Positions 49,945-58,521 of a DNA stretch of 64,000 bases are shown piece after piece. The notes under the pieces were generated by a model that saw only the letters and a list, made by a program, of their open reading frames with translations, searched no databases and had not been told where the DNA came from. Numbering within the stretch: position 1 is the stretch's first letter; each line of letters opens with the position of its first letter. The DNA comes from Alteriqipengyuania_B sp035481675 (GTDB taxonomy: Bacteria > Pseudomonadota > Alphaproteobacteria > Sphingomonadales > Sphingomonadaceae), in NCBI RefSeq assembly GCF_035481675.1, contig NZ_JAYJJW010000002.1, positions 310,001 through 374,000 of the forward strand, given 5' to 3'. Both the position numbers and the translations under genes were made by a program.

Positions 49945-50658
49945 TCATTGTGCGACGCGGCGGCCGAAGCCGGCTGCCGGGCGGTGCTGCACGTGCTGGG
50001 CGGTGCTGCCCGGCGCGGCGAAGACCGTACGGCGGAAATTCTTTTCGAGACGGTCGGCGATATAGCCCCACAGCGCGGTGACTTCGCGCGCGGAACGGCC
50101 TTCCGGTTCTACTTCCATCACCGTGCGCCCGTCGATCATCGACGCGGCGAAATCGGTGCGGTGGTGCAGGGTCACGGGGGCAACCGTGCCGTGCTGCGAG
50201 AGGGCGACGGCCGCCTCGCTGGTGATCTTGGCCTTGGGCGTGGCAGCGTTGACGCAGAAGATCAGCGGCTTGCCGGCGCGCTCGCACAGGTCGACGGTCG
50301 CACCCACGGCGCGCAGGTCGTGCGGGCTGGGGCGGGTCGGCACGACGATCAGTTCGGCGACAGAGATCACCGACTGGATGGCCATGGTGATGGCCGGCGG
50401 CGTGTCGATGACGGCCAGTTTGAAGCCCTGCTGGCGCAGGGCTGCAAGGTCGTTGGCGAGGCGCGAGACGGTGGTCTGCGCGAAGGCGGGCAGTTCCGCC
50501 TCACGCTCGTTCCACCAATCGGCGAGCGAGCCTTGCGGGTCGATGTCGATAAGGACGACCGGGCCGGCCCCGGCGCGCTGCGCCTGGACTGCAAGGTGGC
50601 CTGAAAGCGTGGTCTTGCCCGAACCACCCTTCTGCGATGCCAAAGCCAATACGCGCAA
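49945..50658 (-). CDS. ParA-family ATPase
   Basis: A 237-residue Walker-type positioning ATPase. It has the deviant Walker A SQKGGSGKTTLSGHL, Walker A' DIDPQGSLADWW, and Walker B KLAVIDTPPA. It begins at TTG 50656-50658 (LRVLALASQKGG) with AGGGGGAA as ribosome site; ATG is not available. The parS/ParB pair of the chromosome is not here, so this is an orphan ParA, like the MipZ or PpfA class that positions cargo or division proteins. Its neighbours, an RHH-like protein and SPOR proteins, suggest a cell-pole or septum role. Confidence 0.85.
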   Translation of the reverse strand: MRVLALASQKGGSGKTTLSGHLAVQAQRAGAGPVVLIDIDPQGSLADWWNEREAELPAFAQTTVSRLANDLAALRQQGFKLAVIDTPPAITMAIQSVISVAELIVVPTRPSPHDLRAVGATVDLCERAGKPLIFCVNAATPKAKITSEAAVALSQHGTVAPVTLHHRTDFAASMIDGRTVMEVEPEGRSAREVTALWGYIADRLEKNFRRTVFAAPGSTAQHVQHRPAAGFGRRVAQ

Positions 50659-50862
50659 AGGAATTCCCCCTGATAACTGTTTCCGGGCCCCGTAAGCCGG
50701 TCTTCGGCCTCCGGAATCGCAGATCACCCCTAATTTTGGGTTAACGCGGGCGGAGGCCGCAGGCGGCCGGGCTGGGGATGCGGTTTGGCGGGAAACCATA
50801 AATCCTTTGCTAACACCGCGTTGACTATGGCAGTTTCCGATTGGGCTGGAGGGTTTGTGACG

Positions 50863-52047
50863 ATGACGGGCACCGTATCCATGCGAAAGGCAGGGGCGCT
50901 GGTAACCTCGGCAGCCGCGGCGGCGCTCGCGGCGATCGGCGCTGCGCATCCCGCAATGGCCGACGTAAAGGACGGGGTGGAAGCCTGGTCGCGCGGCGAT
51001 TTCGACCGTGCGGTGGCGGAATGGCGCGCCCCGGCGGAAGCGGGCGATCCCGATGCCCAGTTCAATCTCGCGCAGGCCTATCGCCTCGGTCGAGGCGTCC
51101 CTACCGACTTGACCCAAGCCGAGGAACTCTACCTCGCCGCCGCTTCGCAGGGGCACATGCGCGCGGCCGATACATACGGCCTGATGCTGTTCCAGAGCGG
51201 GCGGCGCGAAGCTGCGCTCCCTTACGTGCAGGCGGCATCGCGCCGAGGCGACCCGCGCGCGCAGTACTTGCTCGGCATCGCCCATTTCAACGGCGACCTG
51301 GTGGAGAAGGACTGGGTGCGCGCCTACGCGCTCCTGACGCTCGCCAATTCGGACGGACTGCCGCAGGCAGCCAGCGCCATTGCCCAGATGGACGGCCACG
51401 TACCGCTCGAACAACGGCAGCAGGCCGCGACGCTGGCGGCGCAGATGCGGCGCAGCGCGGAGGCGACGCGCAACCGCGAACTCGCCGCTGCGGAACTGGC
51501 GCGCGATGCCGGCGTGGTCGCTTCGGCCAATTCGCCTGCCGTCGCCGCGCCGCCGGCCGGAGCCAGCAGCTCGCCTGCGATCCCGCGCACCATCGCGACG
51601 GTCGAGACGCCGCCGTCGGTTGTTGCCGCTCGCCAAGCTGTTGCCGAAGCCTCGCGCGTGACGGGCACCGAAAGCCCGGCGACGGCCGGTGCCGATTTCG
51701 CGCGCCCGCAAACCACGCAAAGGCCGCCGCAAGTCGCGCCGGCGCGCACGGTCGAGGCGCCGCCCAGGGCTGCGCCTACGCAGGCGCCGCCTGCGCGCAC
51801 CGCGTCCAATGCCGCCACCGGCGGCCCCTGGCGCGTCCAGCTGGGCGCATTTTCCGTACCCGCGAATGCCGACCGCCTGTGGTCGCGCGTGGCCGGCAAC
51901 CCCGCACTTTCCGGGGCCGAGAAGCTGGTCATACCTGCCGGCAGGGTGGTGAAGCTGCAGGCCGGCGGGTTCGCCTCCCGTTCGGCTGCGCAGAGTGCCT
52001 GCGACGCGCTCAAGCGTGGCGGGCAGGACTGCCTCGTCACCCGTTAA
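50863..52047 (+). CDS. Sel1-repeat and SPOR-domain periplasmic protein
   Basis: A 394-residue secreted protein: signal peptide (residues about 8-33, ending AMAD) and a Sel1-like repeat region (ADVKDGVEAWSRGDF; AQFNLAQAYRLGRGV; AQYLLGIAHFNGDLV). A Pro/Ala-rich linker and a C-terminal SPOR domain follow (WRVQLGAFSVPANADRLW). It is divergent from the ParA gene with a 204-base shared upstream region. Like the SPOR lipoprotein on the other side, it should bind septal peptidoglycan. The ATG at 50863 has GGAGGG upstream. Confidence 0.82.
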   Translation: MTGTVSMRKAGALVTSAAAAALAAIGAAHPAMADVKDGVEAWSRGDFDRAVAEWRAPAEAGDPDAQFNLAQAYRLGRGVPTDLTQAEELYLAAASQGHMRAADTYGLMLFQSGRREAALPYVQAASRRGDPRAQYLLGIAHFNGDLVEKDWVRAYALLTLANSDGLPQAASAIAQMDGHVPLEQRQQAATLAAQMRRSAEATRNRELAAAELARDAGVVASANSPAVAAPPAGASSSPAIPRTIATVETPPSVVAARQAVAEASRVTGTESPATAGADFARPQTTQRPPQVAPARTVEAPPRAAPTQAPPARTASNAATGGPWRVQLGAFSVPANADRLWSRVAGNPALSGAEKLVIPAGRVVKLQAGGFASRSAAQSACDALKRGGQDCLVTR

Positions 52048-52162
52048 AACAGGTCTCGCCAGAGCCAATCGTCAGCCGCATTCGGCCGTTGGTCGAACGC
52101 CTGCTTGCCACTGCCTTGCCACTGCGCCACCGTCCCCGCCGGATCGATAGAGGGGGTATCCG

Positions 52163-53434
52163 ATGGCGAGCGAAGCGTCGACTGCAGACATGGCGATGGC
52201 GGAAGCAACGCCGGACCAGCCCGTTCGGCGGGAAGACCGGATCGTGTCGCTCGACCTCATCCGCGGGGTCGCCGTGCTCGGCATTTTGTGGGCCAACATC
52301 ACTGCCTTCGGCCATCCGCAGGCGGCCTATGCGTGGCCGGAAATGCTGCCCGGCGGAGGCAATGCGGCCGACGATGCGATGTGGCTGTTCCAGTACATCT
52401 TCATCGACGGCAAGCTGCGCGGCCTATTCACGCTCCTTTTCGGCGCAGGCGTCTACCTCTTCATGGAGCGAGCCTGGGCGCGGGGAAGCTCGCGCTGGTT
52501 GCAGGCACGGCGCCTGTTATGGCTCGGGGCAATCGGCCTCACCCATTTTTTCTTCATCTGGTACGGCGACATCCTGTTCCTGTACGCCATGTCCGGCCTG
52601 CTTTCGCTGATGTTTCTTAAGCGGTCGATCAAGACGCAGTTCTGGCTCGGCATCTCGCTCTACCTGCTTGGCGGCGCTTTGTTCACACTCATGCTCGGTG
52701 GTCAGGCCTTGATGGAGGCCAATCCGCAGATCGAGGGCGCGGAAGGGGTCATGGCGTTCTGGGAAGAGATGCGGGCGGGCGTGCCGGCGAAGGTAGCCGT
52801 GTATTCCACCGGCTCGCTGACGGACATCTGGGGTTATGCGCTGGCCGAGTATCCAAAGCTGCTGCTCAATCATCCTTTCCTTGTCATCACCGAAACCCTG
52901 CCATTGATGCTGATCGGCATGGCGCTGTTCCGCTGGGGTTTCTTCGAAGGGGCGCTGGACCGCGCGAAGACGATACGGTGGAGCTGGATCGGGATTGCCG
53001 TTTCCGCCGCCCTGTCCCTGCCGCTCGGCCTCTGGGTCATGGATCAAGGATTCCCGCAGATCCTGACGCAATTCGCCTTCGCGGGCCCCTCGCATTTCAT
53101 CCGCCTGCCGATGATATTGGGCTTTGCAGGCCTGCTGACCGCCTACGCGCCCGGCATCGTCGCCACCGGCATCGGGCAGCGACTGGTCGCGGCAGGTCGC
53201 GCCGCCTTCACCAATTACCTCGGCACATCGGTCGTGATGATGTTCGTCTTCCACGGCTGGGCGCTGGGCCTGTTCGGCAAGCTTCACCGCCTAGAAATGC
53301 TGGTTGTGGTGTTTGCGGCCTGGGCAGTGATGCTGCTGTGGTCGAAGCCATGGCTCGAACGGTATCGCTACGGTCCGCTCGAATGGCTGTGGCGGTGCCT
53401 GACATACTGGCGGCTGTTCCCGCTGAAACGCTGA
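52163..53434 (+). CDS. DUF418 family membrane protein
   Basis: A 423-residue multi-pass membrane protein with about ten segments. The N-terminal RIVSLDLIRGVAVLGILWANI is the family's DUF1624/DUF418-type LDxLRGxAxLGIL motif. The C-terminal TNYLGTSVVMMFVFHG and RYRYGPLEWLWR complete the DUF418 signature. Function is unknown; related YeiB-type proteins are proposed acyltransferase-like or transport proteins. It stands alone on the plus strand. Confidence 0.82.
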   Translation: MASEASTADMAMAEATPDQPVRREDRIVSLDLIRGVAVLGILWANITAFGHPQAAYAWPEMLPGGGNAADDAMWLFQYIFIDGKLRGLFTLLFGAGVYLFMERAWARGSSRWLQARRLLWLGAIGLTHFFFIWYGDILFLYAMSGLLSLMFLKRSIKTQFWLGISLYLLGGALFTLMLGGQALMEANPQIEGAEGVMAFWEEMRAGVPAKVAVYSTGSLTDIWGYALAEYPKLLLNHPFLVITETLPLMLIGMALFRWGFFEGALDRAKTIRWSWIGIAVSAALSLPLGLWVMDQGFPQILTQFAFAGPSHFIRLPMILGFAGLLTAYAPGIVATGIGQRLVAAGRAAFTNYLGTSVVMMFVFHGWALGLFGKLHRLEMLVVVFAAWAVMLLWSKPWLERYRYGPLEWLWRCLTYWRLFPLKR

Positions 53435-53465
53435 CAGCCGGGTCAAGGACTTCAAAGGAATGACA

Positions 53466-54323
53466 ATGCGATCGATAGCGGCCCGACTTGCAATGGCGCT
53501 GGCCCTCTCGGCGGTGCCGGCAGCCGCACAGGAGAGCGGCCAGCAGGACGGTGAGGATATCGTCGTCACGGGCGAGCGTCCGGTCGAGGACCTGCCGGTC
53601 CAGATCGACGAAGGCTCGATCGTCAGCATCGGGACCAAGCAGGCGGCGTCGGAAGTCGAGCGCTTCTCCCGCTGCGCCCGTACCCAGCCTGCCGAGCGCC
53701 TGCGCAAGATCCTCGACGAGCGGCCCAATAGCCCGGGCTCGGAAGGCGCGCTGCACGATTACGTGGTCCGCAACCAGGGGTGCCTAGACCAGGTGCCGCG
53801 CCCGCTCCCCGCCAGGCCCTACTTCGGGGTTTGCGAAGCGCAGATCGTCGACCAGGATACCCGCACTACCGACGATGGCACGCTGCAGATCACCAGCGCG
53901 CCGATCACCGTGTGCCGCTCGGTCCTGCGGCGCGGGCTGTTATACCAGCAGGCCGTGCTGCAACATGCCGACGCGATCCCCTTCACGCAAAATGCCCTGT
54001 CCGGTCCGGGCGTGCTCGACCGCTTCCTCGCCCGCGAGGATTACCGCAACGCCACGCGCGGCGGGCCGAAGTCGACCTTCTTCTTCGCCGTCGCCTGCAT
54101 GGTCCGCGTCCGTCCTGATTATGCGCTGCGGCTGCTGGAATCGGAACGAGGGTCCGCGCTGGAGGACGAGATGCGCGCGCGCCTGATCGGCAATGGGCAG
54201 GCCTGCGTCGGCGGGGTGGAAGACGTGCAGGTCGACAGCGACCAGTTCCGTGCATTTGCCGCCGAAGCGGTATATGGCTGGATGACTGCCGTCGCAGGAA
54301 AGGCAACGTTGATAGAGGGTTGA
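53466..54323 (+). CDS. Secreted protein of unknown function with IVVTG motif (paralog 1)
   Basis: A 285-residue exported protein: signal peptide ending PAAAQ (about residue 22), then EDIVVTGERPVEDLPVQIDE and a cysteine-containing globular region. No known domain is evident. The motif DIVVTG is the usual TonB-box-like N terminus of sphingomonad TonB-dependent receptors, but no barrel follows. Six or more cysteines could form disulfides. It is followed at once by a paralog sharing the same order of blocks, with ALHDYVVRN, GVLDRFLARED, FFFAV and AEAVYGW in common. Start: ATG 53466, 6 bases after AAAGGA; an earlier ATG (53460) abuts that site. Confidence 0.7.
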   Translation: MRSIAARLAMALALSAVPAAAQESGQQDGEDIVVTGERPVEDLPVQIDEGSIVSIGTKQAASEVERFSRCARTQPAERLRKILDERPNSPGSEGALHDYVVRNQGCLDQVPRPLPARPYFGVCEAQIVDQDTRTTDDGTLQITSAPITVCRSVLRRGLLYQQAVLQHADAIPFTQNALSGPGVLDRFLAREDYRNATRGGPKSTFFFAVACMVRVRPDYALRLLESERGSALEDEMRARLIGNGQACVGGVEDVQVDSDQFRAFAAEAVYGWMTAVAGKATLIEG

Positions 54324-54325
54324 TG

Positions 54326-55156
54326 ATGAAGGTCGCAAAAATTCCGCTTTGGTCGCTGGCTACTGCCATGGCCATGGTTTGCACCCCTGCCATGGCACAG
54401 GATAGCGAGGAACCGGACGAAACGGCGGACATCGTCGTCACCGGGGAGGAGGAGCCGGTCGAGGCGCTCCCCATCCAGACCGAAGAAAGCGCGACTGTCA
54501 GCATCGGGACGCGCCAGGTCGGCTCCGAAGCCGGCCGTTTCGCACGCTGCGTCCCGCAGCAGCCGCCGCAGCGCCTACGCGCGATTCTGGACGAACGGCC
54601 GAACGGCCCAGTCTCAGAGGGGGCGTTGCACGATTACGTGGTCCGCAACCGCGGCTGCTACGGCACGATGAGCTACCAACCGCGCGCCTATTACGGCCAG
54701 TGCAACCCCCAGATCGTGAGCGAGGCTCCGCCGGTTTTCGCGTGCCGCACGCTGTTTGATCGCGGCTTGCTCTTCGAACAGGCGGTCATGAAGCAAGCCC
54801 GGTCGATCGACTTCAGCAACGAAGCGATGGCGGCGCCGGGCGTGACGCAGCGCTTCCTTGCGCGCGAGGACGAGCGCAATGCCACGCGGGCACAGCCCCA
54901 GAAGACGTTCTTCTTCGCAGTGTCCTGCATGATCCGGATCAATCCCGAATACGCCCTCCTGTTATTGGAATCGGAGCCGAATTCCGACGCGGAAACGGAA
55001 ATGCGCGCGCGGCTAATCGGCAACGGGTCCGCCTGCCTCGGCGGGATTACCGACGTGCAGGTGGATTCCAACCAGTTCCGCGTTTTCACGGCAGAAGCCG
55101 TTTACGGCTGGATGGCGGCGATTGCCGGTAAGCAGACGCTGGTCGAAGACAGCTAG
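54326..55156 (+). CDS. Secreted protein of unknown function with IVVTG motif (paralog 2)
   Basis: A 276-residue paralog of the upstream gene: signal peptide ending AMAQ, ADIVVTGEEEPVEALPIQTEE, SIGTRQ, ALHDYVVRNRGCY, GVTQRFLARED, FFFAVSCMIRINPEYALLLLESE and AEAVYGWMAAIAGK. The cysteine pattern is similar. It starts at ATG 54326, or possibly 54323, which overlaps the previous stop. The pair arose by tandem duplication and the two have diverged about half of their positions. No function is assigned. Confidence 0.7.
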   Translation: MKVAKIPLWSLATAMAMVCTPAMAQDSEEPDETADIVVTGEEEPVEALPIQTEESATVSIGTRQVGSEAGRFARCVPQQPPQRLRAILDERPNGPVSEGALHDYVVRNRGCYGTMSYQPRAYYGQCNPQIVSEAPPVFACRTLFDRGLLFEQAVMKQARSIDFSNEAMAAPGVTQRFLAREDERNATRAQPQKTFFFAVSCMIRINPEYALLLLESEPNSDAETEMRARLIGNGSACLGGITDVQVDSNQFRVFTAEAVYGWMAAIAGKQTLVEDS

Positions 55157-55181
55157 GCCGCTTTGCCCGCCTTGGGCCTGC

Positions 55182-56570
55182 CTACTGCTTGTCGTGGAAC
55201 GGGTTCTTGGGGCTGCGCAGCATTAGCCGAACTGGCACCGATCCGAAGCCCAGCTTCTTGCGGATCCCGTTTACCAGGTATCTTTCGTAGCTTTTCGGCA
55301 GGTCTTCCAGCTTGTTGCCGAAGATGACGAAGCGCGGCGGGCGGCTGGCGACCTGCGTGATGTAGCGCAGCTTGATCCGCTTGCCGTTGGGCGCAGGCGG
55401 CGGATTGGCCTCCAGCGCATCGTCGAACCAGCGGTTGAGCGCGGACGTCGAAACGCGGCGGCTCCATGCCTCGCGCAGTTCGAAAGCTGCGCCCAGTAGC
55501 GCATCGAGGCCCTTGCCGGTCATCGCGCTGACGGCGAGCAGGGGCACGCCGCGCACCTGCGCCAGCCCGTCGTCCAGCGCCTCGCGCACGCCGTTGAACA
55601 GGGCGCTCGGTTCTTCAGCCACGTCCCACTTGTTGATCGCGATGATGAGGGCGCGGCCTTCTTCCAGCGCGGCGTCGGCGATCTTCAGGTCCTGCTGCTC
55701 CAGCCCGCGAGTGGCATCCAGCAGAAGCACGACGACTTCCGCGAAATCGACCGCGCGGCGCGCATCGGCGACGGAAAGCTTCTCCAGCTTGTCGGTCACC
55801 TTGGCCTTCTTGCGCATGCCGGCTGTGTCGATCAGGCGGATTTCACGCGTTTCGCCCAACTTCGGGTCGCGCCATTCGGTGTCGATGGCGATCGAATCGC
55901 GGGTGATGCCCGCTTCCGGCCCCGTCAGCAGCCGGTCGTCGTCGAGCATCTTGTTGATGAGGGTGGATTTGCCCGCATTCGGACGACCCACGATCGCGAG
56001 CTTCAGCGGCCCGGTGGGCACTGCGAAGGGATCGTCCTCCTCCTCGGCGATTTCTGCGTCGCGCCTGGCCTGCTTGTCGCGGAGCAGGGGTTCCAGTGCG
56101 TCGAACAGGTCGGCCACGCCTTCGCCATGCTCGGCCGACAGGGGCACCGGGTCGCCCAGCCCCAGCTCGAAGCTTTCGTAGATGCCGCCGTCGCCCGCCT
56201 TGCCCTCGGCCTTGTTGGCGACGAGGACTACGGGGACCTCCTGCGTGCGCAGCCAGGCGGCGATTTCCTTGTCGAGCGGGGTCAGGCCGGCGCGCGCGTC
56301 GATCACGAACAGGGCGACATCCGCGCCCTTGGTGGAAACCTCGGTCTGCGCGCGCATGCGGCCGGGCAGGCTGTGCGGGTCCTCGTCTTCCCAGCCTGCG
56401 GTGTCCACCAGCGTGAAATCGAGGCCGAGCAGCGTGGCATCGCCGAAACGACGGTCGCGGGTCACGCCCGGCTGGTCGTCCACCAACGCCAGCTTCTTGC
56501 CGACGAGGCGGTTGAACAGCGTGGACTTGCCCACGTTCGGGCGTCCGATAATGATGACCTGCGGCAACAT
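55182..56570 (-). CDS. der: Ribosome assembly GTPase Der (EngA)
   Basis: Der is an essential GTPase of 50S ribosome assembly. The 462-residue protein has two tandem G domains: G1 IIGRPNVGKST and G3 VDTAGWEDE in the first, and G1 IVGRPNAGKST, G3 IDTAGM and G4 NKWD in the second. A C-terminal KH-like domain follows. The ATG at 56568-56570 precedes LPQVIIIGRP; the open extension to 56633 adds an unlikely hydrophobic stretch. It is divergent from the CHAP amidase gene. Confidence 0.95.
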   Translation of the reverse strand: MLPQVIIIGRPNVGKSTLFNRLVGKKLALVDDQPGVTRDRRFGDATLLGLDFTLVDTAGWEDEDPHSLPGRMRAQTEVSTKGADVALFVIDARAGLTPLDKEIAAWLRTQEVPVVLVANKAEGKAGDGGIYESFELGLGDPVPLSAEHGEGVADLFDALEPLLRDKQARRDAEIAEEEDDPFAVPTGPLKLAIVGRPNAGKSTLINKMLDDDRLLTGPEAGITRDSIAIDTEWRDPKLGETREIRLIDTAGMRKKAKVTDKLEKLSVADARRAVDFAEVVVLLLDATRGLEQQDLKIADAALEEGRALIIAINKWDVAEEPSALFNGVREALDDGLAQVRGVPLLAVSAMTGKGLDALLGAAFELREAWSRRVSTSALNRWFDDALEANPPPAPNGKRIKLRYITQVASRPPRFVIFGNKLEDLPKSYERYLVNGIRKKLGFGSVPVRLMLRSPKNPFHDKQ

Positions 56571-56660
56571 GATGCGCGCCACTTGGGACGGGTGCTGCGC
56601 AAACGCAAGCGCGCAAGGGAATTCGGATGCCATTGGCCGGTGTCCCGGAAAGGGTGAAAT

Positions 56661-56678
56661 CGCGTTAACCTTAACGCG
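56661..56678. promoter_or_regulatory. Perfect palindrome between der and the CHAP amidase gene
   Basis: CGCGTTAA CC TTAACGCG is a perfect 8-2-8 inverted repeat in the 146-base divergent interval. It contains TTAACCTTAA, close to the TTAA-type half-sites of the cell-cycle regulator CtrA but with a 2-base gap instead of 7. Another AACC lies at 56691. It could be an operator for either gene. Confidence 0.45.
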
Positions 56679-56716
56679 GAAGCCGGTGCTAACCGTGAAG
56701 CGGCATCAGGCGGGCC

Positions 56717-57487
56717 ATGATTTTCCGCTCGTTCATGCCGCTGGCCGCTTTCGCCGCCACTGTCGCCGCCGCAGCCCCACTGGCTGCACCCAACCAGGCT
56801 TCCGCGCAGGAACTCGCGCCCTACTTGCAATGCGTTCCCTATGCGCGCGAAGTCTCCGGCATCGCGATCTACGGCGATGCATATACGTGGTGGGGGCAAG
56901 CAGAGGGCCGTTACGAGCGCGGACGCACGCCGCGGGTGGGGGCGGTCATGCATTTCCCGCAGACGAGCCGCATGCGGCTGGGCCATGTCGCTGCCGTCAG
57001 CAGGGTACTCGGCCCGCGCCGCGTGCTGCTGGACCATGCGAACTGGTCGCCCATCGACGGCCGCCGCGGGCAGATCGAGCGCGACGTGCTGGCGATGGAC
57101 GTATCGCCGAATAACGACTGGAGCGAAGTGCGCGTGTGGTACGCGCCGCTGGGGGACCTCGGCACGACCGAATGGCGGATATCCGGCTTCATCTATCCGG
57201 ACGCGTCGGTTAGCGAGCGGCGCACCGTGATCGCGCGCACCGAGACACCGGCCCCGCGCCGCGTGACCCCGCAGCGCACGCAATCGTCGGCGGCGTTCAC
57301 CAACGCATTTGCCAATCTCGACGCACCGGTCCGGGCTGCCCCACGCCCTGAGGCCCGTCCGTCAGCGCGCCCGGCGCCGCGCCGAGTGGAAAGCCGGCCG
57401 GCTCCGCGCGCAGATTCGCGCCCTGCGACTGCCCGCCGGCAGGTGAGCGATCCGATCGCCGCGGCGATCGCGCGCTACGAGGACTGA
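56717..57487 (+). CDS. CHAP-domain peptidoglycan amidase
   Basis: A 256-residue secreted protein with a signal peptide ending ASAQ (about residue 31). A CHAP domain follows, with Cys39 in LQCVPYAR as nucleophile and His90 in RLGHVAAV. A proline- and arginine-rich C-terminal tail extends over the last 80 residues. CHAP enzymes cut peptidoglycan amide or peptide bonds during wall turnover or division. The palindrome at 56661-56678 upstream may control it. A wall hydrolase role is inferred from the family. Confidence 0.8.
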   Translation: MIFRSFMPLAAFAATVAAAAPLAAPNQASAQELAPYLQCVPYAREVSGIAIYGDAYTWWGQAEGRYERGRTPRVGAVMHFPQTSRMRLGHVAAVSRVLGPRRVLLDHANWSPIDGRRGQIERDVLAMDVSPNNDWSEVRVWYAPLGDLGTTEWRISGFIYPDASVSERRTVIARTETPAPRRVTPQRTQSSAAFTNAFANLDAPVRAAPRPEARPSARPAPRRVESRPAPRADSRPATARRQVSDPIAAAIARYED

Positions 57488-57490
57488 GGC

Positions 57491-57811
57491 TCAGTCTTTC
57501 TTCGCGACCGGCGCATCGTCGCCCAGGTCTTCGTACCAGGCTTCGACCGGCCCGGTGAGCTTGATGGTCAGCGGGTTGCCCTTGCGGTCCATCGTCTTGC
57601 CGGCCTGGACGCGCACCCAGCCTTCGGAAATGCAATATTCCTCGATATTGTTGCGCATCGTGCCCTTGAAACGGATGCCGACGCCGCGCTGCAGCTTTTC
57701 CGCATCGAAATACTCGCTGCGCGGATTGATCGCCAGGCGATCGGGCGGAACGTCGGGGCCGCTTGTTCTTTCGGGTGCGGGCGCGTTGTCGGGGGCTGTG
57801 TCTTCGCTCAT
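57491..57811 (-). CDS. DUF3297 family protein
   Basis: A 106-residue soluble protein. After a 20-residue acidic lead it matches DUF3297: PPDRLAINPRSEYFD, RGVGIRFKGTMRNNIEEYC, SEGWVRVQAGKTMDRKGNP and LTGPVEAWYE. The family is common in Proteobacteria with unknown function. It is convergent with the CHAP gene, 3 bases apart. Confidence 0.82.
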   Translation of the reverse strand: MSEDTAPDNAPAPERTSGPDVPPDRLAINPRSEYFDAEKLQRGVGIRFKGTMRNNIEEYCISEGWVRVQAGKTMDRKGNPLTIKLTGPVEAWYEDLGDDAPVAKKD

Positions 57812-57867
57812 GCAATGCGCCCATAAGCCGCTGTCGCCCCGCCCGCAAGCGCGCCGGGCACCGGCAT

Positions 57868-58218
57868 TCAGTCCGGCGGCAGCTGGGTGAGCGGGACTGC
57901 AGCGTCATGGGTCTGCTCGCCCGCACCGTCCAGCCGGTCGGGCGAGATTTCGTCCGGGGCGTGGCCGGGCTTGATCGTATCGTCGCCCGGGGTCGAGATT
58001 TCGTCGGGCGTGGGGGAGGCAATGCCGTCGCCGCGATCCGGCACGGGCGTTTCGGCCGGGACATTGCCCGGGCTGTCGCTGTCGCCGTCGTCTTCGGCCA
58101 GTTCGCGCGAGGATACCGGATCCGCCTCCGTATCGATCACCGGCGGTGTGGCGGGCGGCAGATTCGCTTGGTCGTAATCGCGCTCGGAATAGCGTTCGTT
58201 TTGCTTGGGGTCGGTCAT
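57868..58218 (-). CDS. Low-complexity acidic protein of unknown function
   Basis: A 116-residue protein starting MTDPKQNERYSERDYDQ, with a ribosome site AAAGGAT upstream of the ATG at 58216-58218. The rest is rich in Asp, Pro, Glu, Ser and Gly with repeated PDEIS and no hydrophobic segment, so it is probably disordered. It is on the same strand as DUF3297, 56 bases away. The clear start and ribosome site support expression; the function is unknown. Confidence 0.5.
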   Translation of the reverse strand: MTDPKQNERYSERDYDQANLPPATPPVIDTEADPVSSRELAEDDGDSDSPGNVPAETPVPDRGDGIASPTPDEISTPGDDTIKPGHAPDEISPDRLDGAGEQTHDAAVPLTQLPPD

Positions 58219-58361
58219 GGTGCGATCCTTTCGCCCCATGAAACCGATGGCCTGCCGTCCTTGTTCCGGCATTCGCTTGCCCTTTGCGCCCCATGTGACT
58301 AAGGGCCACGCCCTGACAGGCAGGCGTCCCACCAACAGGATCCGGCCGCGGGCTTCGTCAT

Positions 58362-58446
58362 GCGGGCGTGGCGGAATTGGTAGACGCGCTGGTTTTAGGT
58401 ACCAGTATCGCAAGATGTGGGGGTTCGAGTCCCTTCGCCCGCACCA
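58362..58446 (+). tRNA. tRNA-Leu (anticodon TAG)
   Basis: An 85-base class II tRNA with encoded CCA. The acceptor stem is GCGGGCG/CGCCCGC, and the anticodon stem CTGGT/ACCAG has loop TTTAGGT giving TAG (UAG). A long variable arm typical of tRNA-Leu precedes the T arm GGGGG-TTCGAGT-CCCTT. It reads CUN codons, mainly CUA and CUG. Confidence 0.95.
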
Positions 58447-58521
58447 CGTCCGCCGCCGCTATTCCCGCGGGATATGGCGAAGCCTGACGACATGAATTCG
58501 AACGACGGAAAGTAACAGAGC

